DNA from: a virus
Length of the DNA stretch: 22,354 nt
Direction: 5' to 3' (one strand)
IMG/VR virus record: IMGVR_UViG_3300025108_000424
Location: 1 to 22,354 of that record
The position numbers and the translations under genes are program-made. Positions 1 to 10,300 of this stretch are shown in pieces (the stretch's first letter is position 1; every line of letters starts with the position of its first letter). A model generated the notes under the pieces. It was given only the letters and a program-made list of their open reading frames with translations, had not been told where the DNA came from and did no database searches.

Positions 1-6
1 TGCCAT
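1..6 (-). CDS. Start of the next gene, cut by the window edge
   Basis: The minus strand reads TAA (fibre stop, 9 to 7) followed directly by ATG GCA (6 to 1). A purine-rich AGAGGG lies just upstream, inside the end of the fibre gene, at a suitable distance for a ribosome binding site. This looks like the start of another late gene beginning Met-Ala, like most proteins here. Only two codons are visible, so nothing can be said about function. Confidence 0.5.
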
Positions 7-2019
7 TTATCCCTCTAGTGTTTCTATTCTTGACTTTAAATCGTCTATTATTGTTTGTTGTTCTTGTATGGCTTTAACAAGTACTGGTGTTAGCTTGGCA
101 TAATCCATAACTTGATATTTTGGTTGTCCATTTGTTTTTTCTTCGCCTGAATTTTCATCTGTATAAACTTCGTCTTTAGTTCCTGTAACTGTGTATGGTA
201 AAACTGCTTGAATTTCATGTGCTAAAAATCCGTCTGAATTATCGCCACTTTCTATCCAATCAAAATTAATTGGATTTAAAGAATCTATTTTAGATAGTGC
301 ATTTTCTATTGGAACAGCATTTTCTTTTAGCCTGTAATCTGAGGAAGCGTTATAAGAGGTTGCTGAACCTGTGTAAGTAATGTTACCTCTTGTTGCACCG
401 CCTTGTGCAAACTCTATAAAACCACCAGCACCTTGCGAATTTGTAGATACATAAAAAGGCGTGTTTGTACCACCTCTAACACAAGCACCATAGCCACCAG
501 AGCTATAACCAAAACCAATTCCGCTAACTCCGTTATACATTGAGCCAATAGCTGTAGTGGTTGCAACTGTAAAGTCTCCGCCACCATGAAGTCTCATGCG
601 TTCTGTGCCAGCAGTTTGAAAAGTAAATGGGTTACTTGCGGTTACTCCTATGTGTGCAAAAGCACTTGGACTACCACCATGCAATAAAACTCCTACACCA
701 TTACCCCTAGAATCTTCAAAAAATCCTGTTCCTAATACATGAAGTTTATCCCCATCACTTGCTTGACCAATTCCTAAATTTGTTCCATCAAAAATTAAAT
801 TAGCTTCACCTTCTAAAGTATTTGATGTACCGCTACCAGTTATAACTCTGTTATCAGCATTGTTGTTTATTGTTGTTCCGCTAACAGTTGAGAATGATAA
901 AGTTCCACTTCCATTGGTTGTAAGCACTTGTCCGTTAGAACCATCTGCTGCTGGAAGCACCCATATCTTATCTGCTGATAAAGCAGGAGCTTCAAAGCCT
1001 ACATAGTTAGCTCCTTCGTAGAACCTCAGTTCGTTGTTGTTGCCACCAACAGATAGGTGACCGCCAGTAGTAACATCGCTGGTAAAGGTAACTTTCTCAT
1101 TAGAGTCAATAGTAATTGCTGTTGCGTCTGCACTTGTGCTAATCGAGGTAGCTGATTCTAAAACATCTGACACCAAAGATTTCTTTAGCTGACTATCTGT
1201 AGCATCGAAGATCATAAAGTGGTCCGCACCTACGGCTGTAACTTGTGTTAAGCCTGACACGAAAGATGCCGGTAAGGTGTTTACTTCTGTTTGAGTAAAG
1301 GTCATGACCTCTAAAATTGCACCGTTTGCTGGTGCGGTATCCATAGTTAAGGTTGTACCACTTACTGCATAATCTGTTTTTTGTTGGTAAACACCATCTA
1401 AAAATACCTGTGTATTGTTTTCATGTATTGGAGAAAGACCAAGCGTAAAAGCTGTGGTGCTGCCGTTACAAGTAAATTGATTGTGGGTTAGGTTGTTGCC
1501 TGAAACTAACGCTGCTACATGATAAACAATAATATTACGGCTATTAGCAGGTGCAACATCTAAAGTAAGCGTAGTTCCTGAAAGAGTAAAGTCTCCGGGG
1601 TTTTGGTAAACACCTTCAATAAATACAATTAAGTTATCTTCACTTGCCGGTGCAACACTTAGTGTAAATGCGGTTGTACTACCATTACCTGTAAAAGTAT
1701 CAACAGTTAATGTAGAAGAAACATCAGTCTTAACATCATCTAATAAAGCCGCAACGATTCTTAGTTCTGCTTTATCGCCAGAACTAAACGCTCGTGCAGT
1801 TGTATTATCATGCCCCCTAACTACAGTCAGTGTGTTACCACTCCTTGCTGTTACCTTTACTATCTCCTTGTTGGTAGTATCGTCAAAGGTTACATAGAAG
1901 TGATCACTACCTGTTATGGTAGGGAAAACAGAACCATCTGTTACAGCGATACTCGTGACGCTGCTATTGATTCCTGCGGCAAGAGTTGTCGCTGCGTTGT
2001 TGGTAAACTTAACAGCCAT
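7..2019 (-). CDS. Tail fibre with C-terminal S74 self-cleaving chaperone domain
   Basis: A 670-aa receptor-binding fibre or spike candidate. The N-terminal ~95 residues form a Thr/Val-rich beta domain of the kind that attaches marine phage fibres to the tail. Two similar ~63-aa domains follow (about 106-168 and 179-241), each with an NGSTTAFTL segment and an SGTTLT strand, then a Gly/Ser/Thr-rich shaft. The last ~111 residues match the intramolecular chaperone (Peptidase_S74) family. They carry SDYRLK with Ser560 and Lys565, the Ser/Lys spacing of the known autocleavage dyad, then DGFLAHEIQ and a C-terminal coiled coil. In this family the chaperone trimerises the fibre and cuts itself off before the Ser, which would leave about 559 residues. 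The start at 2019 has AGGAG upstream and lies 18 nt after the preceding stop. The fibre class is well supported; the receptor is unknown. Confidence 0.9.
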   Translation of the reverse strand: MAVKFTNNAATTLAAGINSSVTSIAVTDGSVFPTITGSDHFYVTFDDTTNKEIVKVTARSGNTLTVVRGHDNTTARAFSSGDKAELRIVAALLDDVKTDVSSTLTVDTFTGNGSTTAFTLSVAPASEDNLIVFIEGVYQNPGDFTLSGTTLTLDVAPANSRNIIVYHVAALVSGNNLTHNQFTCNGSTTAFTLGLSPIHENNTQVFLDGVYQQKTDYAVSGTTLTMDTAPANGAILEVMTFTQTEVNTLPASFVSGLTQVTAVGADHFMIFDATDSQLKKSLVSDVLESATSISTSADATAITIDSNEKVTFTSDVTTGGHLSVGGNNNELRFYEGANYVGFEAPALSADKIWVLPAADGSNGQVLTTNGSGTLSFSTVSGTTINNNADNRVITGSGTSNTLEGEANLIFDGTNLGIGQASDGDKLHVLGTGFFEDSRGNGVGVLLHGGSPSAFAHIGVTASNPFTFQTAGTERMRLHGGGDFTVATTTAIGSMYNGVSGIGFGYSSGGYGACVRGGTNTPFYVSTNSQGAGGFIEFAQGGATRGNITYTGSATSYNASSDYRLKENAVPIENALSKIDSLNPINFDWIESGDNSDGFLAHEIQAVLPYTVTGTKDEVYTDENSGEEKTNGQPKYQVMDYAKLTPVLVKAIQEQQTIIDDLKSRIETLEG
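1297..1704 (-). repeat. Tandem duplicated fibre domain (two ~63-aa copies)
   Basis: Residues 106-168 and 179-241 of the fibre align at a 73-residue offset. Both contain NGSTTAFTL, an acidic/Asn turn, a GVYQ strand, SGTTLT and APAN. The copies differ at many positions, so this is an old duplication and not a recent DNA repeat. Such units typically form stacked beta domains in fibre shafts. Confidence 0.75.
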
Positions 2020-2037
2020 TAGCTAACTCCTTTAAAA

Positions 2038-2463
2038 TTAACTAACTGTTACAGTCCAAGTAATTGTCATTGAGTCAGACGCACCCTTATTAACTACTGA
2101 AAAAACAGTTCTACAAAGTAAGTCACCGGAAGAAGAGGCATTTAAAATACCCGCTTCAGTTACGGCACCTGTACCAGTACCTGCTGCAAATGTAGCTACG
2201 TAAGTCACAACAGCACCCGATACAGTAGTACTTGTTAACGCAACACGGCCTAGTTCACTTCCTAAAGCGGAATTACCAGCTGCGGCTGCAGTAGAACCAC
2301 TACCAATAGCCATGTGAGACATAGCAGTTGCGGTAGTATCTTTCATTCGAGAGGCAACATATTCCTTTCCATCAGTAACTACAAGGTTATTGACTTCTTG
2401 GACTGTTTCTCCGTTAAGGGCAATTTTTAACTTACCTGTAAGTTTTAAACCGTCGTTTAACAT
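2038..2463 (-). CDS. Small Ala/Thr/Ser-rich phage structural protein (tail or decoration)
   Basis: A 141-aa protein with predicted beta-rich character: VNNLVVTDGKEYVA near the N-terminus, an Ala/Gly/Ser-rich centre containing AIGSGSTAAAAGN and ELGRVAL, and a C-terminal strand pattern ending MTITWTVTVS. It has no signal peptide or membrane segment. Proteins of this look occur beside fibre genes in many marine phages and are usually labelled hypothetical structural protein. The start at 2463 has GGAG a few bases upstream and lies 13 nt after the preceding stop. Its place between the repeat protein and the fibre suggests a tail tip, fibre connector or decoration role, which is inference. Confidence 0.7.
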   Translation of the reverse strand: MLNDGLKLTGKLKIALNGETVQEVNNLVVTDGKEYVASRMKDTTATAMSHMAIGSGSTAAAAGNSALGSELGRVALTSTTVSGAVVTYVATFAAGTGTGAVTEAGILNASSSGDLLCRTVFSVVNKGASDSMTITWTVTVS

Positions 2464-2476
2464 AATTTCTCCAAAT

Positions 2477-3937
2477 TTAATTTAATACACTAGTGTTAAA
2501 TGCAGAGGTGTTAAGTACACTACTTGATCCGGAGACCAATACCACATTTATCGATTCTGTTATTGTAGCACTATCTGATAAAGATTTACCAAAAGTATGT
2601 GCTAAACTTTCTGAGATAGAAGTGCTATCTGTATAGATGCTTCCAGCCCCAGAAGTAAAAACATCAGCTAAACTTATAGTCTCGCTAAAAGATGTTGAAA
2701 ATGAATGAGCAATACTTTCTGTAATTGTAGGAGTATCTGCAAAACTAGTTGAAAAAGTAAATACAGGAGCACTGTCACCCACACCCACAATATTTCCTTT
2801 GTTTATACCAAAGTCTGTTTGCAGATCATCAGAAGCACTAGCAGTATCATCTAATGCATAACTGTCTGAAAAAGCCCGTGCAAACGTAGCTACACGACTA
2901 AATGATTCGGACATGACCACAGATTCAGCAACTTGTACGCTAACTGCACCGCCCATACCACTGTGGTTTGTACAATAATAATGTAAAGACGCTGGTGTAG
3001 ATCCAGTTACTTGTATCTCTACGTAAGCACCAGAAGACCCAGGTGTGCCACTTACAGTCACGTTAGTTGTGTACGCAGAGCCTCCACCATGTGAACCGTT
3101 TGCTGTTTCTGAAAACCTTAATGGGTGTCCACTAACACTAGAGTCCGATAAATCAAACTTATATGTTTTACCTACATCTAACGTTAGTGCTGGGCTATTA
3201 ACACCATCAATGTGGTACTTATTGCCTGACCCATATGAGTTTGTGGCAGAAGCAACGGTTACTGTATAAGTGACTGTACCGCTTTCTGGTATTGCTTTGC
3301 CTACCCCCAACACATTTGACTCTGCAATGGTTGCAGTATCAGACTGTGGTAAATCAACACTAAATATAGGGCTATCAGAAACTGACAAAGTGTCACTTTT
3401 TGCTGGATCAACACTTAAAACCTCTGAGTCTAAAAATGACAAAGTGTCACTTTTTGTTGGTTCTATACTTAATGCAGGAGCATCAGAAAGTGTACTACTA
3501 TCATCAAATGCTGTACTAAAAGCAATTGCAGGCGCATCAGAAAGTGTTGGTGTATCACTAAATGCCCTAACAAAATCTACTACTTTACTAAGAGATTCAG
3601 CAATACTAACCGTTTCAGATTTACTGCTAGCAAATGCTGAAGCTAGTTCTTCTGCTATAGAAACAGTTTCTGTCTTTGTTGTTGTGAATGTAAATGCTGG
3701 TGCATCGGTTAAACCAAAACTTTCAGCATTTGGGTGCCCAGAAATAAAGTAAAGGTTTTTACTATCGGCATCTAATAATACATTTACAGCCGATAAATCT
3801 ACGTACTGTAATGACGTTTGTAAATTTGTAAACGTAACAAGAGATCTAAGGTTTTGAAAAACAGAAACGGGTTGAATCGAATCTGTGTCAACAGTAACCT
3901 TTAGGTTGACATAATCAACTGTAAACTTGATGGCCAT
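2477..3937 (-). CDS. Repeat-rich tail-associated protein with embedded cupredoxin-like domain
   Basis: A 486-aa Ser/Thr/Asp-rich protein. Residues 1-70 form an N-terminal domain beginning MAIKFT, close to the fibre's MAVKFT. Residues 71-216 are about eight 18-aa repeats of the type SDTxTLSDAPAxxFSTxF. Residues ~219-336 form a different domain with cupredoxin features: His271 in SGHPLRF and Cys322-x2-His325-x2-Met328 in YYCTNHSGMGG. From 337 the repeats resume to about 471. A 20-aa variant (SETVSIAES... at 107 and AESVVMSES... at 337) occurs on both sides of the insertion. The start at 3937 overlaps the upstream stop by one base (TAATG), which implies coupled translation. Position suggests a tail appendage or adhesin-like decoration. 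Whether the domain binds copper is unknown; the Cys-Met spacing is shorter than in plastocyanin. Confidence 0.75.
   Translation of the reverse strand: MAIKFTVDYVNLKVTVDTDSIQPVSVFQNLRSLVTFTNLQTSLQYVDLSAVNVLLDADSKNLYFISGHPNAESFGLTDAPAFTFTTTKTETVSIAEELASAFASSKSETVSIAESLSKVVDFVRAFSDTPTLSDAPAIAFSTAFDDSSTLSDAPALSIEPTKSDTLSFLDSEVLSVDPAKSDTLSVSDSPIFSVDLPQSDTATIAESNVLGVGKAIPESGTVTYTVTVASATNSYGSGNKYHIDGVNSPALTLDVGKTYKFDLSDSSVSGHPLRFSETANGSHGGGSAYTTNVTVSGTPGSSGAYVEIQVTGSTPASLHYYCTNHSGMGGAVSVQVAESVVMSESFSRVATFARAFSDSYALDDTASASDDLQTDFGINKGNIVGVGDSAPVFTFSTSFADTPTITESIAHSFSTSFSETISLADVFTSGAGSIYTDSTSISESLAHTFGKSLSDSATITESINVVLVSGSSSVLNTSAFNTSVLN
2525..2929 (-). repeat. 18-aa protein repeats, block B
   Basis: Residues 337-471 resume the pattern after the cupredoxin-like domain. 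Units ADTPTITESIAHSFSTSF, SETISLADVFTSGAGSIY and TDSTSISESLAHTFGKSL are each 18 residues. The first unit (AESVVMSESFSRVATFARAF) is the 20-residue variant also found in block A. A less regular stretch at about 357-399 separates it from the clean units. Confidence 0.75.
3290..3727 (-). repeat. 18-aa (54-bp) protein repeats, block A
   Basis: Residues 71-216 break into 18-residue units such as SDTPTLSDAPAIAFSTAF, DDSSTLSDAPALSIEPTK, SDTLSFLDSEVLSVDPAK and SDTLSVSDSPIFSVDLPQ. One unit is 20 residues. At DNA level an 18-base stretch (plus strand GACAAAGTGTCACTTTTT) recurs exactly 54 bp apart at 3384 and 3438, so the last duplication is fairly recent. Confidence 0.85.
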
Positions 3938-4311
3938 TAATCGAAGTCATCACGCACTTTAAATTTTATAAAATCTTGTACTGTTTGAATACCAGATCCA
4001 GAAGTTGTGTGTTCAATTTCGCCTTCAAAAGTTCCTGCAGTTGTCCACGTTCCTGTAGGGAATGTTAATGCACAAGTGCCATTAGAAGCGCTTGTTATAG
4101 TAGCAGTTATTGTAGAAAGAACCGTTGTTGACCCTACCTCACGAATGCGTAGTTTTACAGTTGCACCAGTTAAGTTGATTGGTGCCCAAGTAGTTTCGTC
4201 TTCTACATTTAACGTAGCCCCAGACGCAGCAGTGTTGCTGTCTTTTAGGGTAAAAGTTAGTTCAGGAAGAGTGTCTCCTACTACTAATTTAATTGTGTCT
4301 GAATATGCCAT
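3937..4311 (-). CDS. BppU-like Ig-fold tail/baseplate protein
   Basis: A 124-aa protein starting AYSDTIKLVVGDTLPELTF, with INLTGATVKLRIR in the middle and a C-terminal VQDFIKFKVRDDFD strand. This layout (a short 'VGDTLP-hTFTLKD' strand, then 'LTGATVKhRhR') resembles the N-terminal domain of lactococcal phage BppU and related small Ig-like proteins placed ahead of fibre genes. It probably links receptor-binding proteins to the tail. The start at 4311 has AGAGGT upstream and follows the giant gene's stop by 19 nt. Its stop overlaps the next start as TAATG. The family call rests on pattern recognition only. Confidence 0.65.
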   Translation of the reverse strand: MAYSDTIKLVVGDTLPELTFTLKDSNTAASGATLNVEDETTWAPINLTGATVKLRIREVGSTTVLSTITATITSASNGTCALTFPTGTWTTAGTFEGEIEHTTSGSGIQTVQDFIKFKVRDDFD

Positions 4312-4330
4312 AAATTACCTCTTAGTATAC

Positions 4331-7300
4331 CTAATTTTCTCTGTCAAACCCACCTACTTGATTGTAGCCCGGTATAAAGTCATCTATTTTTAATTTACCC
4401 TGTGGGAAATCCCATAGTTTTTCAAAAGTTGGTCCTAGTGGGCCAACAAAGAAAGGATCTCCATAGGTCTTGCCAGAAATTACAGGTAGCATAAGTGCGA
4501 ATGGTCCTAATGCCCCACTTCTATCAAGTATTTCCATGGAGTATTCTCCATAGTCCATGTCTAAAGATTTTCTATAATTTCGTTCTGTAGAGTCTACACC
4601 TGGAAGAGCCCAAGCCAATCCACCTTTAAACCTCTCTCGCAAATCAAATCCTAACATAGTCAACGGTATCAAAGTAGCCGCAGCTAAAAGTAATGGCGCC
4701 GCAGACTGAGACATAGATTCTCCCTCTTCCCTTCTTGCGTTCATTTCTCGACCGATGCCACCAATGACGGTTTTACCATAAGCGTAGAAGAATGATTTTA
4801 ATTGCCAAACTAAAGCAAATCTAGGATCTGAAGCCCAAGCAGGTCTTTCAGAAGCGTTAGGTCTTACAATAGACTCATCTACAAACCTATACAAGGCCAC
4901 TTTTACTTTTTTACCAGCGGGGGTTTCAAGTGATTGTTCGCCAGCGTTCCAATCTGCAACGTCTTGTGGAGTTAAACCGAGTTCTTTTAAATACCTAATA
5001 GAACGTTGATCACCCTCTTGCGCCCTTCTACCATGTTCAATAATAAAACTTTTGCCCATACCAGCAGCAAAAACCCTAGTAAATTTAGTAAACCATTCTG
5101 TTCCTGTATATTTAAAAAAGCCCTCGTTTGCACTTTTAGAACCTTCGGTCATATAGTCCATTTCACCAGCATTAACAAACATCATATTAATTGCATCGGT
5201 GCTAACAGCCCCTATGTCGTAGGCTAATCGCATAGCTTCTTCGTCGCCTTTTAAAGCACTATAAAATATTTTTGCTGTTTCTCTTAACTTAGGTAGTTCT
5301 TTAGACCTAAGCACGGGTCCTGCTACATCAGGAAAAGATGCAAACACTGTCAAGGCTAACAAACCAAAAATGTTTGCTGTTAAAGCCCAACTATTTATTG
5401 TTTTTAATTTAGGGTATTTTACAAATAACTCTGGGTTAATCTTACCCAAAGAAGCTAGCACCATGCTTGTAGCAATCTCTTTGTCTTTTTCGGTGGGAAG
5501 CTGATCTATTAACTCTTGTATACGTTTAGCTCCACCCCTTCTGTTTAGTTCAGCCCGTTTAATTGTAGAAGTTACATAATTACGCAAAGCCTGTGCGGGG
5601 TTTACTAGAGCCGAGTTACCTTGTCCATCTACAGCTTTTCTTAATTCTGTAGTAGGGATGTTTCTAAATACATCAGATCTACTTTTAGAAAGTCCCAATG
5701 CAAATTTTCCAGCCTCACTGTAAAGATCTATATTAGTGTTTTCAGGATCAGATATAAGAAGATTTACCATCTCTCTTGCAACTTTAGGGGTAATAGTAAA
5801 CTCTCTTTCGCCGTCTTTAAACTTCTTACCTTTGTTAAACTCTACTAATAAAGCAACAACTTTATCTTGTATTACAGTGCTGTTTTCTATGTTTTGCAAA
5901 GCAATAGAACGCGGGAAATAATTGCTCATTTTTCTTATGCCAGCATACTTTGCAAAGTTTTCATCATCATACATTTTTGATAAAAACTCTCTAATCTCAC
6001 GTGCTTTTGGGCTTAGTTTATCAGTGTTTATTCGACCGTCTTCTGCTTCATAAAGAGCTTCCATAGCTTCATCAGTAACTTCGCTAAGTTCTTCAAAACC
6101 TAAAATACGAGCTATTTTGTTTGTGTACTCATATATTTTTTGTTGTTTAGCTTTACTCCAACCTAACTCACTAGTTGTTTGTGATTGAGAATATAGAATA
6201 TTTGCTATTTGTACACCTATAGGCCCAAGTCCCCTAAGCATGTTATCGGCTGTGTAAACTACTTCTTTTCCTGTACCTAATGCTTTTCTAACCCATCTTG
6301 CGGTTTTAGATTCAGATTCAGCTAGTTTTTTTGCTGTTCTTGCTAATCTTTCTACTGCAGGTTTTGACCCTGCGTTTTTAGATATTTTTGGTAACTCATC
6401 AATAACAATACTTCTTATAATTGCGCTATTAAACATTCGGTTTGGCGTACGTTGTGGGTTACCTAACCCACGTTTTCTATCAGAAATAAGTTTTGTTATA
6501 TACTCATCAAAAGCCGGATCTACTTTAAACCTGTTTCTAAATGACTGAGACATCTTTTTAAAGAAAGCCCTTAGTTTTGCAGCTATTCTTTTGTAAATAG
6601 CTTCTCCACCATCAGTGGCTTTTGCAGTCTCATCAATTAAAAATTTAGCAATTTGGTTAGCACCGTGTTCTTCAAATCTGGCTGCTATGTTTTTAGGTTC
6701 TGAACCTTCCATACCAGGAAAGTTTAGATCTTGCTCTAGTTCAAACTTTTTAAAGTTTTTTACAAGTAATTTATAAGCATTACTATTTTGTTTTAGACTC
6801 ATAGAAAACTCTTGTTCTAAAATAGAGTGTCCTAACTCGTGCATGAGAGAAATAGCTGCTTTGCCTTCTGCTTCAGCGCTTGCGCCTTTTTTAGCATCAA
6901 TTATTATAAAATCTGCGCCGTCTGCTCCAGTTTGATAACTAATAATTCTACCACCAGCATTACCCTGGCGTATGAACTCTTGCTCTTCCATAATTGCATC
7001 TAAAACTTGATTATTCCCTACATCATTAAAAGTAACTACATCATCAGTAGTAAAAACATATATATCACGCTTGTTTTTAAAATCATTCCTAACAATCTTC
7101 ATAACTGTAGGTAAAAATTTAACATCTTGAAAAGACTCAGTAACTTTTTTTGATATAAAAGATACAGGGTCTCTTCTAGTAGTCTCGGGTCGTAAAGGGT
7201 CTTTAGGTCTGTTTTTAAACTCGTCTGCAGCCCTTGCATCGGCCATATCTGTAGAATCTAAGGCTATTGTCTTTTCTCCTGCTTCTAGTCCTGGAATTGC

Positions 7301-10300
7301 TCTTTGTGCTAATTCAGGATCGTAGCTACCTTGTGTTTCTAATTGCCTTATAAATTTTAAATTCCCAGCAATGCCTAATTCTTTTTCTAATCTTTCTTTT
7401 TCTTTGGTTAAATCATTAATTTCTTGTTGGGCTTGTGTTTTATCTGCTTGAGGCGCCACGGTGTCATTTAAAGTAACCTCTCGTGCAGAGATTAAAGCTA
7501 AAACACTGGTATACATTTTTCCAAGCCCATCAGCGTTTTCTCGTATAACCCTATTTATTTTACTTCGATTTCGTCTAATTATTTCTCTTGTACGCTCTTG
7601 ATTAGCATCTTGATTTACAGGAACAGTAGCAGCCTCGCCAGTAGTACCACCAGCAGCGCCACTTTCTCCACCTGTAGCTATAAATTCGTCTGGGTTTTTA
7701 GGTTGTGTATCAGTTCCAGCTAATTGTTGCCTACTTAAATCCCTTTCTGCAGCAGTAGCTTCTTCTTCGGTTTTTAATGCTGCTCGTTTAACTGCAAGTT
7801 CCTGTTGGATGTTTTTAAAGCCATCTTCCGGTTCAGCTTTTGGATTATCTTCAAGTTCCTGTATACGATTTTGTAATTCAGTACTTTTATCAGAAAACTC
7901 CCCGCGCTGTGCAGCTAGTTCTGCCATAGAAAATTGTTGGTCCCCGCGGCCTTTTGTATAAACAATAGCGCTTGCTTCTTCTTCTGCAGTTAGTTCTCCT
8001 ATAGGCCTGTCTTTAACAGTAGAAGTGGTAACTTCCCCGGTTTCCTTATTTATAGTTTCTATTTTCCCACTCCAGAAGAACTCATAGCCTAAAACTAAAG
8101 CTTCTGCTGCAGCTACTTGAAAACCTTGGTTAGCAGTTTCTAAATCGCCGGTAGCACTAACTTGAGATTTAGTTCTATTGTTGTATCCACGGCCAAAACT
8201 AGTAAGCCTTGGCATGTCAATAAATTGAGGTTGTACCCCTTTTTCTTTATTTGCGGGAGTTAAAACTTTCCAGGAAGAATCTTGTTCAGCAGCTATATAC
8301 CCCCTAGCTTTAATTCTTGCTTGGCTTACCCAATGCGCAACTTCTACATCCATATCTAACTCGCCAGGAAGAGTGTACTTAAGCATGCCGTGAAAAGGCG
8401 TACCATCTTTATCTTGTCCAATTTCAATAATATCAAAGTAAAATGCCTGTCCAGCTTCTTTAGATCTTTTTGCAAAGTTGTTAAGAAGAGAACCAGAATA
8501 AATATTGTCTTTTATATTAGCAATAAGTTCAGGTTGAAAACCAAATGCGTAAACCAAAGCATTTTCTTTGCTTGTTTCGTAAGCTTCTGCGGCTGTTCTA
8601 CCTTGCCCCCCACTATCTGGTTTTGTGCTCATGGGTCTAGTTGAATCATTACCCTGCCAACCCTTTTTATCTTTTTTATCTTCCTCTTTTGAGTTTTCTG
8701 TTTGTTTAGCAAATTTAATTGGGTCTTCTTTAGAACCCATTTCATTTGTTACTAACTCAGACTCAAAAGAAGTTGCTCCCATTGCACCAGCTGCAAAAGA
8801 TGCCATACGATCATCAAGAGCTGCTAAATCTAATTCATCAACTTGTTCTTCTTGGGAAGCTATACCTTCTAATTCTTGTTGAAGTTGGCCTTCTGGGGCC
8901 GCTTCTTGGGCACCGCTTGCTCCCTGTCTAATAAGTTCAATAGCTTGGAAGTCTTGTCTTAAAGTCTGTTGTTTTTGTGGGGATAGGTTTTCTATTCCAC
9001 CTGCAGCTCTTGCTTCTTGTAAAAGCCCTTGATACCTAGCAATTAATGCTTCATCTTCTTTAGCAGTTTGCTGGTCCTCGAGATCCATACTACGTCTTTT
9101 AGGTTGTTGCGCTTCTATAAGTTCTTTTCTTTCTGCTAAATGATCTTCTATAGAAATTGCGCCACTGATACTATAATTTTCGGGATTTTTTCCAAAAATT
9201 TGCCTAGCTTTTGCTTGGGCCCCGACAAGGCCTAACTCATTTGTTTGTTGATACCAAACTAAATTGTTTTCGTTATCTCGAACTTCAACAACAATACTAT
9301 CACCTTCTTGTCTACCCCTAGAGTAATTTAAATTTTCTACTAAAAATTCATCAATTTTTTGATTGTCATATTGATTATTTTTTATAAGAGCATCAAAAGC
9401 AGCAGCTTTGTCTTTATTAGTTGTAAAAAAACCACCTTTCCCGTCAATACTTTGTTGGTAAACCGTGCCTAACAGTTCTTCATTGTTTAAATTAGATTCT
9501 GCAAAAGTGTTATATTCCGGAATGCTATTTTCATCAATCCAAACAGCATCTTTTTTATTGTTTGGATCTTGCATAGCTTTAAATTGAGCTGCTATCCATT
9601 GAACTGGTTCAGGCGCTACATCTCCAAACTGTTCTGCTTGCCCTGTTTCTTGAGCTATGTAAGCTTCTTGAATTCTACCAGCATATACATCAGCTACATT
9701 TTTTCTAGCTTTTTCATACACACCAGCAGCTGCGCCAGAAACAGTTCCCCCTGCAGCACCCATACCCATACCGCCAAAAAATCCCATAAACAAAGCTTGG
9801 GACCTATCTAAATTTGCTTGTGCTTCAGTGTAGTCTTCATCAATAGCAAACTTTTGTTGCACTGACATTTCTTCTTGTATTCTTTCTGTAGCCCCTTCTA
9901 CAACAGCCGATCTTCCTGCTCCTTTTAATAGGCCCCCAAATAAGTTTTGTTTTAAACTTCCACCTTTAGAAGACTGCAATATTCCTTTAAACCCCCGTAA
10001 AACAAGAGCTTCTCCTCCTACCCCTACAGCAGCAAAAGGAACACCAAAAGCTAAAGATTGAAGCCCCTGTTCGGCTTCTATCATGTCTTGTTCTGCAAAA
10101 TCTCCAAAGGCAGTCCCTACTCCTTGTGGATATTCTTGGCTAACTGCGCCGGCTACGGCTCCTCGGGTAGTAAGTTTAGACCGACGAGTTTCTTTTAAAA
10201 TTTTAAAAGCCCCCTCTATTAAGTCTTGCTCTTCTTTTTTAAGATTCCATGGTAAGTCTTTTCCTTTTTTTCTAGCTTGATCATTAGCAATGTATTTTTT

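Noticed and set aside
3270-3752. A 160-codon open frame on the plus strand
   Set aside because: It lies opposite the 18-aa repeat block of the minus-strand gene; its Ser/Val-rich composition is the antisense of those repeats, and it has no ribosome site.
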